Both the position numbers and the translations under genes were made by a program. A DNA stretch of 33,558 bases, from positions 1-33,558 of the forward strand of contig NZ_LMRV01000057.1 in the NCBI RefSeq assembly GCF_001428245.1, in the 5' to 3' direction. Shown one piece after another: positions 8,718 through 16,025 of this stretch. Source of the stretch: Paenibacillus sp. Soil522. Lineage in GTDB: Bacteria; Bacillota; Bacilli; Paenibacillales; Paenibacillaceae. The notes beneath the pieces are model-generated. The model did not search any database, was not told the origin of the DNA, and worked only from the letters and a program-made list of their open reading frames with translations. Numbering within the stretch: position 1 is the first letter of the stretch; every line of letters begins with the position of its first letter.

Positions 8718-9860
8718 TTAGCCCGTTGTTCTATAAGGCAAGATGACATACATGCTGTATGCATGATCCATCGGGCGAATAATAATTGGGCTCATTGCGC
8801 CTGTAAAGCCAATAAACAATTGCTCACTGTCGATTACTTTAAGCACATCAAGCATATATTTCGAGTTAAATGCGATGCGAAGCGGTTCACCGTTAAATTC
8901 CTTGGGTTCGAGCTGCTCCGTTACGCGGCCTAGCTCAGTCGAGCTGGACGATATTTCGATGGTTCCGTCTTCAAGCGTCATGAGGCGCACGATATTCGTT
9001 TTTTCCTCGCGAGACATGAGGTAAGCACGGTCGATGGCGTCCATTACATTTTTTGTATCGAGAACAAGTTCTGTTTTGAAGGTTTGCGGAATAATCTTAG
9101 AAGTATCGGGATAAGTCCCATCGAGAATACGCGTATAGAACAATACGTTTCCTAGCTTAAATAGAACCTGATTGTCTGCTACCACGATATCTATGAGCGC
9201 GTTTTGCTCAGGAACGAGCTTCGACAGCTCAATAAGCGTTTTGGCTGAAATTACAACATTACTGAACTTGAACTGCGTGTCGATATCTACCTGAGCGCTG
9301 CGGCTGGCTAGACGATGGCGGTCGGTTGCTACAAATTTCAGCTCGCCTTCGAGCAAATTCCATAGTACACCTGTTAAAATTGGCGTTTGTTCGCTTGCCG
9401 AAGCTGCTAGAACGGTCTGACGAATCATCGCTTTTAATAGATCGCCTGGCATTTGCAATAATTCGTTCTGCTCGATGGAAGGGAGCACCGGGAATTCCTC
9501 AGGATCAAGTCCCACCATTTGGATTTCCGTTGATCCGGAACGAATGATCGTCTGGTAAGTATTGCTCACTTCGATAATGACTTGCTCGGATGGAAGCTTC
9601 TTTACGATTTCGACAAAAAATTTAGCAGGTAAAACGACGCTTCCGGGTTTATCCACATGTGCAATAACGAATTGATCTCTTTCCACAGGGATAAAGCTTT
9701 GAATGGATATATCGGTATCGCTGGCGGTAAGCGTTACGCCAAGATGGGTAACCTCGATTTTAATACCGCCGAGTATGGGTATGGCCGGCCTTGATGATGC
9801 TGCTTTCGCTACTTGTTGTATCGCATCGTTTAATTCATTTTTTGAGATTGATAATTTCAT
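8718..9860 (-). CDS. dnaN: DNA polymerase III beta subunit (sliding clamp)
   Basis: 380 residues in three similar clamp domains, the normal length. It begins MKLSISKNELNDAIQQVAKA and ends with the MYVILPYR type C-terminus that forms part of the client-binding pocket. It encircles DNA and tethers the polymerase. It is downstream of dnaA across 230 bases that hold the probable origin unwinding element, so it may have its own promoter there. The start is ATG, with a purine-rich AGGAGTG upstream. Confidence 0.98.
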   Translation of the reverse strand: MKLSISKNELNDAIQQVAKAASSRPAIPILGGIKIEVTHLGVTLTASDTDISIQSFIPVERDQFVIAHVDKPGSVVLPAKFFVEIVKKLPSEQVIIEVSNTYQTIIRSGSTEIQMVGLDPEEFPVLPSIEQNELLQMPGDLLKAMIRQTVLAASASEQTPILTGVLWNLLEGELKFVATDRHRLASRSAQVDIDTQFKFSNVVISAKTLIELSKLVPEQNALIDIVVADNQVLFKLGNVLFYTRILDGTYPDTSKIIPQTFKTELVLDTKNVMDAIDRAYLMSREEKTNIVRLMTLEDGTIEISSSSTELGRVTEQLEPKEFNGEPLRIAFNSKYMLDVLKVIDSEQLFIGFTGAMSPIIIRPMDHAYSMYVILPYRTTG

Positions 9861-9907
9861 GTTTTCACTCCTAGCGTTCTTATAGATTTATCCGAGTATG
9901 GGTTCAC

Positions 9908-9953
9908 GCGAAACGAGCTGTTGCCGCCAAAGGAAGGCAATCGCCATTTACGC
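9908..9953 (+). repeat. Folded intergenic repeat, copy 1 (core only)
   Basis: It runs from GCGAAAC (9908) to TTTACGC (9953), with inner arms TTGCC and GGCAA. It aligns with four other copies in the window (near 11965, 12840, 12941 and 20361) but lacks their outer TATATTTCA end. It lies between dnaN and the probable origin unwinding element. I do not recognise a named family. Confidence 0.6.
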
Positions 9954-9963
9954 TTATTTGATG

Positions 9964-10021
9964 ATGTTTTTTAAAGATTTTTTAGTAGTCGTAGTAGTAG
10001 GGGCACTGAATATGTGGATAA
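9964..10021 (-). other. Probable origin unwinding element: DnaA box, GC clamp, DnaA-trios, AT-rich stretch
   Basis: A perfect DnaA box (TTATCCACA on the minus strand, 10013-10021) is followed by a CCCC clamp. Next come repeats that read TAGTAG-TCG-TAGTAGTAG on the plus strand (9983-10000), and then an A/T tract (9964-9982). The trinucleotides read 3'-GAT-5', as described for the DnaA-trio element of bacterial origins, and their order relative to the box and the GC clamp is the expected one. In Bacillus subtilis the unwinding site is likewise between dnaA and dnaN. Confidence 0.72.
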
Positions 10022-10039
10022 CCCCGTGGAAGACCGATA

Positions 10040-10084
10040 AAGCAAGCCTATCCACATGTGCATAGCGTGTGTATAGGCTTGCTT
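10040..10084 (-). terminator. Hairpin just after dnaA whose arms are DnaA-box-like
   Basis: AAGCAAGCCTAT (from 10040) pairs with ATAGGCTTGCTT (to 10084). The pairing continues through CCACA against TGTGT with one mismatch, giving an arm of about 17 bp. Each arm ends in a near-match to a DnaA box (CTATCCACA 10048-10056 and its inverted partner 10068-10076). Leftward it is followed only by TTTATC, so termination is plausible but not strong. Confidence 0.55.
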
Positions 10085-10090
10085 AGTTGT

Positions 10091-11446
10091 TCACATATGA
10101 TTTTTGATTTTTTCTGTCAGGTTTTGAATGATTTTGTACAGGTCCTGATCTATTTTAAGCTGCTGCGAAATTTTTTCATGAGCATGGATGACTGTCGTGT
10201 GGTCACGGCCTCCAAATGCTTCGCCGATCTTAGGAAGCGAGAAATCGGTCAGCTCACGGGATAAATACATGGCGATTTGCCTCGGATAGGCGACAGCCTT
10301 CGTTCTTTTCCGCGCTTTGAACTCCTCCAGCCGCAGTCCGTAGAACTCCCCGACTTTTGTCTGAATATCATGCATCGTAATCATTCTTGGCCGGCTTGAA
10401 GGAATGATGTCCTTTAGCGCTTCTGCTGCCAAATGTGATGAAATATCAGCGTTTATTAAGGATGAATAAGCGACTACCCTAATAAGGGCGCCCTCCAATT
10501 CACGAATGTTCGTATCGATCTGGTTGGCGATATAGATCATCGCTTCGTTAGGGATATCTAAATTTTCGGCCCGGGCCTTCTTGCGCAAAATGGCGATACG
10601 CGTCTCCAGGTCCGGCGGCTGAATATCGGTAATGAGCCCCCATTCAAACCGGGAACGCAACCGTTCTTCCAGCGTTGGAATTTCTTTTGGCGGCCGGTCG
10701 CTGGAGATGACGATTTGCTTTCGTTCCTCGTGCAGCGCGTTAAAGGTGTGGAAAAACTCCTCCTGCGTCTGCTCTTTTCCCGCTAAAAATTGAATATCAT
10801 CAATGAGAAGGACGTCGATATTGCGATATTTCGTACGGAAGCTCTCGCCACGGTTATCACGGATAGCGTTAATGAATTCATTCGTAAATTTCTCGGATGA
10901 AATATAGAGCACTTTCGTATTCGGGTTGTGATCCATGATGTAATGGCCGATCGCATGCATTAAGTGGGTTTTTCCAAGCCCGACGCCACCGTACAAAAAC
11001 AAAGGATTATAGGCTTTGGCCGGCGCTTCCGCGACAGCAAGCGAAGCAGCATGCGCAAAACGGTTGTTGGCCCCGATTACGAATGTATCAAACGTATATT
11101 TCGGGTTAAGCAAATGAGTAGGCGCTGCTTCTTCATTCAAGACTGGGGAATTCACCGTTTTCGGCGGAAACATATAAGACGGCTCCGCGCTCTTCGGTTC
11201 TTCAATAGAGAAGCGAACATCGACCTGCCTGCCCAAAAACTCGAACAGCGTCGTTCTTATTAATTTTGTATAACGGCCCTCCAGCCATTCGGCCGCAAAT
11301 GTTGTCGGCGCTGTTACTTCAAGCATGGAATCATCGACAAAAGAAGCCTTCGTTGCTTTGAACCAGGTGTCAAAGCTCGGCTTGCTTAATTTAGTCTGGA
11401 TGATCGACAACACTTGCTGCCATAAATCATAGGTATGGCTGTCCAC
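10091..11446 (-). CDS. dnaA: Chromosomal replication initiator DnaA
   Basis: 451 residues. It is an AAA+ ATPase that binds DnaA boxes and melts the origin. Domain I covers about residues 1-80. Walker A is GGVGLGKT (153-160), Walker B is LLIDDIQF (about 213-220), and the domain IV signature GGRDHTTVIHAHEKI lies near the C-terminus. The start is GTG, with AAGGAGTGACA about 8 bases upstream; the start codon itself lies in a DnaA-box-like TGTGGACA. DnaA boxes flank the gene on both sides, so autoregulation is likely. Confidence 0.98.
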   Translation of the reverse strand: MDSHTYDLWQQVLSIIQTKLSKPSFDTWFKATKASFVDDSMLEVTAPTTFAAEWLEGRYTKLIRTTLFEFLGRQVDVRFSIEEPKSAEPSYMFPPKTVNSPVLNEEAAPTHLLNPKYTFDTFVIGANNRFAHAASLAVAEAPAKAYNPLFLYGGVGLGKTHLMHAIGHYIMDHNPNTKVLYISSEKFTNEFINAIRDNRGESFRTKYRNIDVLLIDDIQFLAGKEQTQEEFFHTFNALHEERKQIVISSDRPPKEIPTLEERLRSRFEWGLITDIQPPDLETRIAILRKKARAENLDIPNEAMIYIANQIDTNIRELEGALIRVVAYSSLINADISSHLAAEALKDIIPSSRPRMITMHDIQTKVGEFYGLRLEEFKARKRTKAVAYPRQIAMYLSRELTDFSLPKIGEAFGGRDHTTVIHAHEKISQQLKIDQDLYKIIQNLTEKIKNHM

Positions 11447-11900
11447 AGACTGTCACTCCTTATCCAAATCGCCTCGAATGGCGCAGTTACAAGAAAAATT
11501 GTCGAAAATCAGGGTATTATAACGAATGCATCCACATTATAAAGATGAATAAGCGAATGAGTTATAAATAGGGGATGAGTTTGTTCACAATGTTATCCAC
11601 AGGCTGTTGATAAAACTGAGGTGATAACGATCTAATCCACAATGAAAACATAATTATCATAGCAAAAGATGCCTTATATTTCAACGAATTCGCATATTTT
11701 ATCCACATTCTCAACTGCTTGTGTATAAAAGTTATCTACACCACTACATATTGTTTATATCTTGTTAAGATTTCGACAAAGTTCGTTCGATGCTCTTTTG
11801 GATTGTGCACATGTTATTAGTTTTTGATAAACGGAGCCGTTTCATGCGTTTATCCACAGCCGTAAATCAAAACCTTTTATCAACAAGATAAGGTAAGAGC
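11447..11900. other. Origin of replication, upstream DnaA-box cluster
   Basis: This is the non-coding, A/T-rich region between divergent dnaA and rpmH. Perfect TTATCCACA boxes lie at 11593-11601, 11699-11707 and 11850-11858. A perfect TTATACACA lies on the minus strand at 11720-11728. Imperfect boxes lie at 11581-11589 (TTGTTCACA), 11633-11641 (TAATCCACA), 11732-11740 (TTATCTACA) and 11877-11885 (TTATCAACA). With the element between dnaA and dnaN this makes a bipartite origin of the Bacillus type. Gene orientation switches here. Confidence 0.9.
11516..11544 (-). promoter_or_regulatory. Possible dnaA promoter
   Basis: Read leftward there is a perfect -10 TATAAT (11516-11521), but only a poor -35 match 17 bases upstream. 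A DnaA-box-like ATCCACA lies between them, which would allow repression by DnaA. The -10 box is seen; the rest is inference. Confidence 0.35.
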
Positions 11901-11906
11901 TGAACA

Positions 11907-11935
11907 TTGACTTTTGTCGGCCAACGTGGTTTAAT
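11907..11935 (+). promoter_or_regulatory. Probable rpmH promoter
   Basis: TTGACT (11907-11912) and TTTAAT (11930-11935) are separated by 17 bases, a good SigA-type promoter. It points toward rpmH, whose start is about 105 bases downstream. An A7-GCG-T7 inverted repeat follows immediately (11936-11952). Confidence 0.6.
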
Positions 11936-11964
11936 AAAAAAAGCGTTTTTTTAAATATAAGGTT

Positions 11965-12012
11965 GCGAAACGATGCTGCTCCGTCATATAAGGCGGCGAG
12001 AGCCGTTTACGC
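11965..12012 (+). repeat. Folded intergenic repeat, copy 2 (in the rpmH leader)
   Basis: GCGAAAC at 11965 and GTTTACGC ending at 12012 match the outer arms of the repeat family. The inner part differs from the other copies (TCCGTCATATAAGGCGG). An AAATATAAGG precedes it. It would be part of the rpmH 5' leader and ends about 20 bases before the ribosome-binding site. Confidence 0.6.
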
Positions 12013-12048
12013 TTGATTGGAAACACGCAGTATAGGAGGTGCAGAACG

Positions 12049-12183
12049 ATGAGACCTACATTTAGACCTAATGTAAGCAAACGCGCGAAAGTGCATGGAT
12101 TCCGCAAACGGATGAGCACGAAGAACGGACGTAAAGTTTTGGCAGCGCGTCGTCAAAGAGGAAGAAAAGTACTAAGCGCATAA
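12049..12183 (+). CDS. rpmH: 50S ribosomal protein L34
   Basis: 44 residues, beginning MRPTFRPNVSKRAKVHGF and continuing FRKRMSTKNGRKVLAARRQRG, the very basic L34 pattern. It is a structural component of the large ribosomal subunit. A strong ribosome site, TAGGAGGTG (12033-12041), precedes the ATG by 7 bases. It is the first gene rightward from the origin and is followed by a terminator before rnpA. Confidence 0.97.
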   Translation: MRPTFRPNVSKRAKVHGFRKRMSTKNGRKVLAARRQRGRKVLSA

Positions 12184-12187
12184 GCAG

Positions 12188-12216
12188 AAGACCACGTCCG
12201 GTGGTCTTTTTTTTTT
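12188..12216 (+). terminator. Intrinsic terminator after rpmH
   Basis: AAGACCAC (12188-12195) and GTGGTCTT (12201-12208) form a stem with a short loop, followed by ten T. It lies between rpmH and rnpA, which are usually one transcript. It probably lowers rnpA expression relative to L34, unless rnpA has its own promoter. Confidence 0.85.
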
Positions 12217-12313
12217 GCTTATGAGGGTGAGGGGCAGGGAGCAGGCTGCTTAAGCTGCTCCATTGCTGGCGATACTTAGTAGAAGATCTACGAAAGAACG
12301 GTGACCATCAGTC

Positions 12314-12685
12314 GTGCATAGAAAATTGCGTCTTCGCAACCGTGAAGACTTTAGCCGAATTTATCGAGGCGGTAAATCGTTTGCGAATGGGCAATTCGTC
12401 GTCTATTGGTCTAAGCAGCCATCGGCGGAGCCGTTTCGCCTCGGAGTATCCGCGAGCAAGAAAATAGGAAATGCGGTTGTGCGCAACCGGATGCGCCGAA
12501 TGATTAAGGAAATCGTGCGTCATCAAGCAAATCGGATCGTTCCAAAAACCGACTTCATACTAATAGTAAGAAAACCGGCTACGATGATGAAGATGAAGGA
12601 AATGGAGAAGAGCGTTCTTCATGTATTGAAGAAGGCCGGCTTGCTGAAGAGCTCTGGTCATGTGAAGGAGAAGCAGGCAGATTAA
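12314..12685 (+). CDS. rnpA: Ribonuclease P protein component
   Basis: 123 residues. It is the protein cofactor of RNase P, which matures the 5' end of tRNAs. It shows LRLRNREDFSRIYRGGK at the start and the conserved RNRMRRMIKE motif near residue 60, which contacts the catalytic RNA. The start is GTG (12314), preceded by a weak GGTGA about 10 bases upstream. It is located after rpmH, as in nearly all bacteria. The tail of the protein is basic. Confidence 0.95.
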   Translation: MHRKLRLRNREDFSRIYRGGKSFANGQFVVYWSKQPSAEPFRLGVSASKKIGNAVVRNRMRRMIKEIVRHQANRIVPKTDFILIVRKPATMMKMKEMEKSVLHVLKKAGLLKSSGHVKEKQAD

Positions 12686-12770
12686 ACGTTATTCTGCAGG
12701 CTTTCTTTGCGTACCTGAAAAATGATATGCAGCATGAGTGAAGAAAGCGGATGCATGTACAGTCTCGTTG

Positions 12771-12799
12771 TTTCTTTGTCCCATAAATTATGGTATAGT
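12771..12799 (+). promoter_or_regulatory. Possible promoter ahead of yidC
   Basis: TATAGT (12794-12799) follows TTTCTT (12771-12776) with 17-base spacing. The -10 box is good and the -35 box is weak. A transcript from here would carry both repeat copies 3 and 4 in the yidC leader. Confidence 0.35.
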
Positions 12800-12839
12800 C
12801 TAGAATGGAAATATAATAATGTATAAGATGTACAGAACC

Positions 12840-12908
12840 TATATTTCAAGCCCGAAACATATGCTGTGCCGCAAGAGTATGGCCATAGCCGTTTACGTTT
12901 GAAATATA
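12840..12908 (+). repeat. Folded intergenic repeat, copy 3 (complete, with terminal inverted repeats)
   Basis: The ends are TATATTTCAA (12840-12849) and TTGAAATATA (12899-12908), perfect 10-bp inverted repeats. Inside are CGAAAC and GTTTACG, then GCT/AGC, then an inner TGCC-type hairpin. This is the most complete copy and suggests a mobile or processed unit of 69 bp. The stretch 12686-13026 between rnpA and yidC holds this copy, copy 4 and a possible promoter. Confidence 0.75.
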
Positions 12909-12940
12909 AGCAGGTATAAGCTTAACTTCTATACATAACT

Positions 12941-13000
12941 TATATTTCATCGCGAAACAAGCTTTTGCCGCTAGGATGGCACCAGCCGTTTACGCTTGAT
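12941..13000 (+). repeat. Folded intergenic repeat, copy 4
   Basis: It starts TATATTTCATCGCGAAAC and ends GTTTACGCTTGA. The three nested stems are GCG-AAAC/GTTT-CGC, GCT/AGC and TGCC/GGCA. The right terminal repeat is degraded. It lies about 30 bases after copy 3, with the TATATTTC ends of the two copies facing each other as an inverted pair. It ends just upstream of the yidC ribosome site. Confidence 0.75.
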
Positions 13001-13026
13001 GTAATGGCTCTCAGAGAGGAGTTTTA

Positions 13027-13824
13027 ATGTTGTTGTTCTGGACTAAAAACAAGAAATGGATTTTAGTGCTTGGTCTTGTTCTGTTGATGGGTGTGCTCGC
13101 AGGCTGTGGCGCTCCAACAACCAAGACGACGGAGACTGCTGATTTATTGCACGGAAACTTCTGGGAGAAAAACGTCGTCTATTATTTTGCAATTACGCTT
13201 GATACGTTCGCAGGCTGGTTTGGCGATTCCTACGGACTTGCTATATTGCTTCTGACGATCATTGTAAGAACTCTGATTTTACCGTTAACGCTTAAGCAAT
13301 ACCGCAGCTCGAAGGCCATGCAGGCTTTGCAGCCGCAAATGGCTGAGATCAAGAAGAAATACAAGGATAACCCGCAGAAGCAGCAAGAGGAAACGATGAA
13401 GCTGTTCCAGACGAATAAAGTTAATCCGATGGCAGGCTGCTTGCCGCTTATTGTTCAAATGCCGGTCTTTATCGCGCTTTACAACTCGATTTACATGAAC
13501 CCTGATATTCGTGAGCATACGTTCCTTTGGTTTGAGCTTGGTAAAAGCGCTAACGAGGGTGGCTGGACCTATTATTTCCTCCCGCTCCTGGCTGCCGCAA
13601 CGACTTTCATACAGTCTAAGATGATGCAGAAGCAGCAAACTCAAACGATGCCGGGCATGGGTATGATGCTGGCGATTTTCCCAGTGCTTATTTTTGTTAT
13701 GGCGATCTCGTTCCCAGCAGCGCTTCCGCTATACTGGGTTTACAGCAACATTTACACAATTGTCCAAAACTACTTCCTGTACGTTCGTTCATCTGACAAG
13801 GGTAAGGAGGCCCCTGCGAAATGA
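13027..13824 (+). CDS. yidC: Membrane protein insertase YidC/SpoIIIJ (lipoprotein type)
   Basis: 265 residues. It inserts and folds membrane proteins with or without SecYEG. The N-terminal signal peptide ends in the lipobox LAGC (Cys27), as in Gram-positive YidC. The 60KD/Oxa1 domain follows, with the conserved groove arginine in IIVRTLILPLTLKQ, a charged cytoplasmic hairpin (MAEIKKKYKD) and further membrane segments ending near residue 250. The start is ATG, with GAGAGGAG upstream. It overlaps jag by four bases (ATGA), indicating translational coupling. A paralogue elsewhere is likely, as in Bacillus. Confidence 0.96.
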   Translation: MLLFWTKNKKWILVLGLVLLMGVLAGCGAPTTKTTETADLLHGNFWEKNVVYYFAITLDTFAGWFGDSYGLAILLLTIIVRTLILPLTLKQYRSSKAMQALQPQMAEIKKKYKDNPQKQQEETMKLFQTNKVNPMAGCLPLIVQMPVFIALYNSIYMNPDIREHTFLWFELGKSANEGGWTYYFLPLLAAATTFIQSKMMQKQQTQTMPGMGMMLAIFPVLIFVMAISFPAALPLYWVYSNIYTIVQNYFLYVRSSDKGKEAPAK

Positions 13825-14444
13825 AGAAAATCGTTGCATCGGGGAAGACGGTAGAAGATGCTGTACGTAACGGACTAACACAATTGCAAGTAACTGAAGA
13901 CCGCGTTAAACAAATTGTGCTGGAGCAGCCCACTAAAGGTTTTTTTGGACTGTTTGGCGCAAAGGAAGCGAAAGTCGAGCTTGAGCTTATTCCCGATCCT
14001 ATGCTGGAAGCGGAGAAATTTCTCCGTGAAGTAGCTGGTACGATGGGCCTGCAAGTGAATATCGATCGAAAGCAAACAAGAGAAGGCACTCATCTGGCCG
14101 TATCTGGCACCGGGGATCTTGGTATGCTGATTGGACGTCGCGGACAAACGTTGGATGCATTGCAGTACTTGGTTAATATTGTGGCTAATCGTTACTCAGA
14201 CAGTCATTTGCGTATCGTACTTGATGCAGAGGATTTTCGGGAGCGCCGCCGCAAGACGTTAGCGGATTTATCCGATCGTTTGGCGGGACGAGTCATTCGC
14301 ACGAGGAAAGAAGTTGTCCTCGAGCCAATGTCACCGCATGAGCGCAAAGTGATTCATTCGCAGCTGCAGAACCATCCTAAGGTGAAGACGTTCAGTAAGG
14401 GCGACGAGCCGAATCGGCGAGTTGTCATTGCGCTGAGGCAATAA
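13821..14444 (+). CDS. jag: Jag / KhpB RNA-binding protein (SpoIIIJ-associated)
   Basis: 207 residues. There are three domains: Jag-N (about 1-55, with KGFFGLFG), KH (about 95-125, with LIGRRGQTLDALQYL) and R3H (about 145-205, with SPHERKVIHSQL). In other Firmicutes it binds RNA as a partner of KhpA and influences cell-wall growth and division. It overlaps the yidC stop codon, with AAGGAGG upstream inside yidC. The ASGKTVEDAV start is typical. Confidence 0.94.
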   Translation: MKKIVASGKTVEDAVRNGLTQLQVTEDRVKQIVLEQPTKGFFGLFGAKEAKVELELIPDPMLEAEKFLREVAGTMGLQVNIDRKQTREGTHLAVSGTGDLGMLIGRRGQTLDALQYLVNIVANRYSDSHLRIVLDAEDFRERRRKTLADLSDRLAGRVIRTRKEVVLEPMSPHERKVIHSQLQNHPKVKTFSKGDEPNRRVVIALRQ

Positions 14445-14483
14445 GGTATACCGTTTAAATATATACGAATCTATACGCTATCC

Positions 14484-14518
14484 ACAGCAATGGCTCATAA
14501 TGGTCATTGCTGTTTTTC
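14484..14518 (+). terminator. Terminator after jag
   Basis: ACAGCAATG (14484-14492) pairs with CATTGCTGT (14505-14513), followed by five T. It ends the yidC-jag transcript just before mnmE. A DnaA-box-like CTATCCACA (14478-14486) overlaps the left arm; its relevance is doubtful. Confidence 0.75.
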
Positions 14519-14540
14519 CATTTGAGAGGTGCTGACAGCA

Positions 14541-15920
14541 ATGGTACATGATACGATAGCAGCTATTTCGACAGCGGTCGGAGAGGGCGGCATCGCCATT
14601 ATTAGAGTAAGCGGACCGGAGGCAATTTCCGGAATCGCAACGGTTTTTCGTTCGAAAATAAGTCTGCAGGATGCAGAAACACATACGCTGCATTATGGAC
14701 ATATCATTGATCCTTCGTCGGGCGAAGAGGTAGAGGAAGTGCTGGTGACGCTAATGCGCGGGCCTCGCTCCTTTACCGCGGAAGATGTCGTTGAGATCAA
14801 TGCGCATGGCGGCGTCATTGCCGTCAAGAAAGTGCTTGATGTCGTATTGCAGCTAAATGGCTACCGTACAGCGGAGCCAGGAGAGTTCACGAAGCGAGCT
14901 TTCCTGAATGGCCGGATTGACCTGATGCAGGCGGAGGCCGTTATCGATTTGATCCGGTCAAAATCGGATCGCGCTTTTTCCGTTGCCCGAAAGCAAGCGG
15001 AGGGAGTTCTGTCGAAAAGGATTAAGGCGTTAAGGCAGACAGTCATTGAGCTGCTTGCCCATATTGAAGTAAACATTGATTATCCGGAGCATGACGTTGA
15101 GGAAATGACGAGCTCGTTCATTCGTGACCAATGCGATTCTGCTATTGATGAAATAGATCGTCTGCTAAAAACGGCGAATGAAGGCAAAATATTACGAGAA
15201 GGCATCGTGACGGCAATTGTCGGACGCCCGAATGTCGGCAAATCATCTCTTATGAATGTGCTGACGCAGGAGAATAAAGCGATCGTTACGGATATCCCGG
15301 GAACGACCCGGGATGTCATTGAGCAGTTTGTTGCATTAAACGGAATTCCGCTTCGACTGCTCGATACTGCTGGCATTCGCGAAACATCGGATGTGGTTGA
15401 GCGAATTGGAGTCGAGCGTTCGCGAAATGCACTAGAAGAAGCGGATCTTATTTTGTTGGTGCTTAACAATAATGAGCCATTGCAAGCAGAGGATCGTGAG
15501 CTGCTGCAGCAATTGAAGGATCGACCCGTGATTGCAATCGTAAATAAGACTGACTTACCGCGTCAATTAGAAATTGAGGTGGTGGAGGAGTCGATTTCTG
15601 CCGATTCGATTGTGGGAATGTCGGTTCTTGAGGAAAATGGACTCGATCGACTAGAGAAGACAATAAGTGAGATGTTTTTTGAGGGTCAGCTCGAATCAGG
15701 CGATTTGACTTATGTCAGCAACGTTCGACATATTGCTTTGCTGAAACGTGCGCGGCAATCGCTGGTTGATGCAATAGAAGCGTCGGACGTGGGTATTCCG
15801 ATTGATCTTATTCAAATCGATGCGCGTTCGGCATGGGAGTCGCTTGGCGAAATTCTCGGCGACGAAGCCGGCGATTCATTGATCGACCAAATTTTCTCGC
15901 AGTTTTGTTTAGGGAAATAA
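14541..15920 (+). CDS. mnmE: tRNA modification GTPase MnmE
   Basis: 459 residues. With MnmG it makes the 5-carboxymethylaminomethyl modification at U34 of tRNAs. The N-terminal folate-binding domain starts DTIAAISTAVGEGGIAIIR. The inserted G domain shows GRPNVGKSS (near 229), DIPGTTRD, DTAG and NKTD. The C-terminus ends FCLGK, the catalytic CxGK motif. I chose ATG 14541 because GAGAGGTG sits about 10 bases upstream and the length is standard; an in-frame GTG at 14529 overlaps that site. Confidence 0.96.
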   Translation: MVHDTIAAISTAVGEGGIAIIRVSGPEAISGIATVFRSKISLQDAETHTLHYGHIIDPSSGEEVEEVLVTLMRGPRSFTAEDVVEINAHGGVIAVKKVLDVVLQLNGYRTAEPGEFTKRAFLNGRIDLMQAEAVIDLIRSKSDRAFSVARKQAEGVLSKRIKALRQTVIELLAHIEVNIDYPEHDVEEMTSSFIRDQCDSAIDEIDRLLKTANEGKILREGIVTAIVGRPNVGKSSLMNVLTQENKAIVTDIPGTTRDVIEQFVALNGIPLRLLDTAGIRETSDVVERIGVERSRNALEEADLILLVLNNNEPLQAEDRELLQQLKDRPVIAIVNKTDLPRQLEIEVVEESISADSIVGMSVLEENGLDRLEKTISEMFFEGQLESGDLTYVSNVRHIALLKRARQSLVDAIEASDVGIPIDLIQIDARSAWESLGEILGDEAGDSLIDQIFSQFCLGK

Positions 15921-16025
15921 ATGGAAGCAGGCTTTCCCGCCAAATTTAGTTTATGCTTATGAGAGTATGTTGTATGAGATAGGCCATGTTGAATGGTTAA
16001 AGACCGGTTTGCTATGCAAGCCAAG

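Noticed and set aside
11931..12119. 62-residue minus-strand frame over rpmH
   Set aside because: It overlaps rpmH and its promoter and has no ribosome site.
12941..13000. Riboswitch in the yidC leader
   Set aside because: The element occurs in both orientations and next to unrelated genes, so a dispersed repeat fits better; I recognise no riboswitch consensus.
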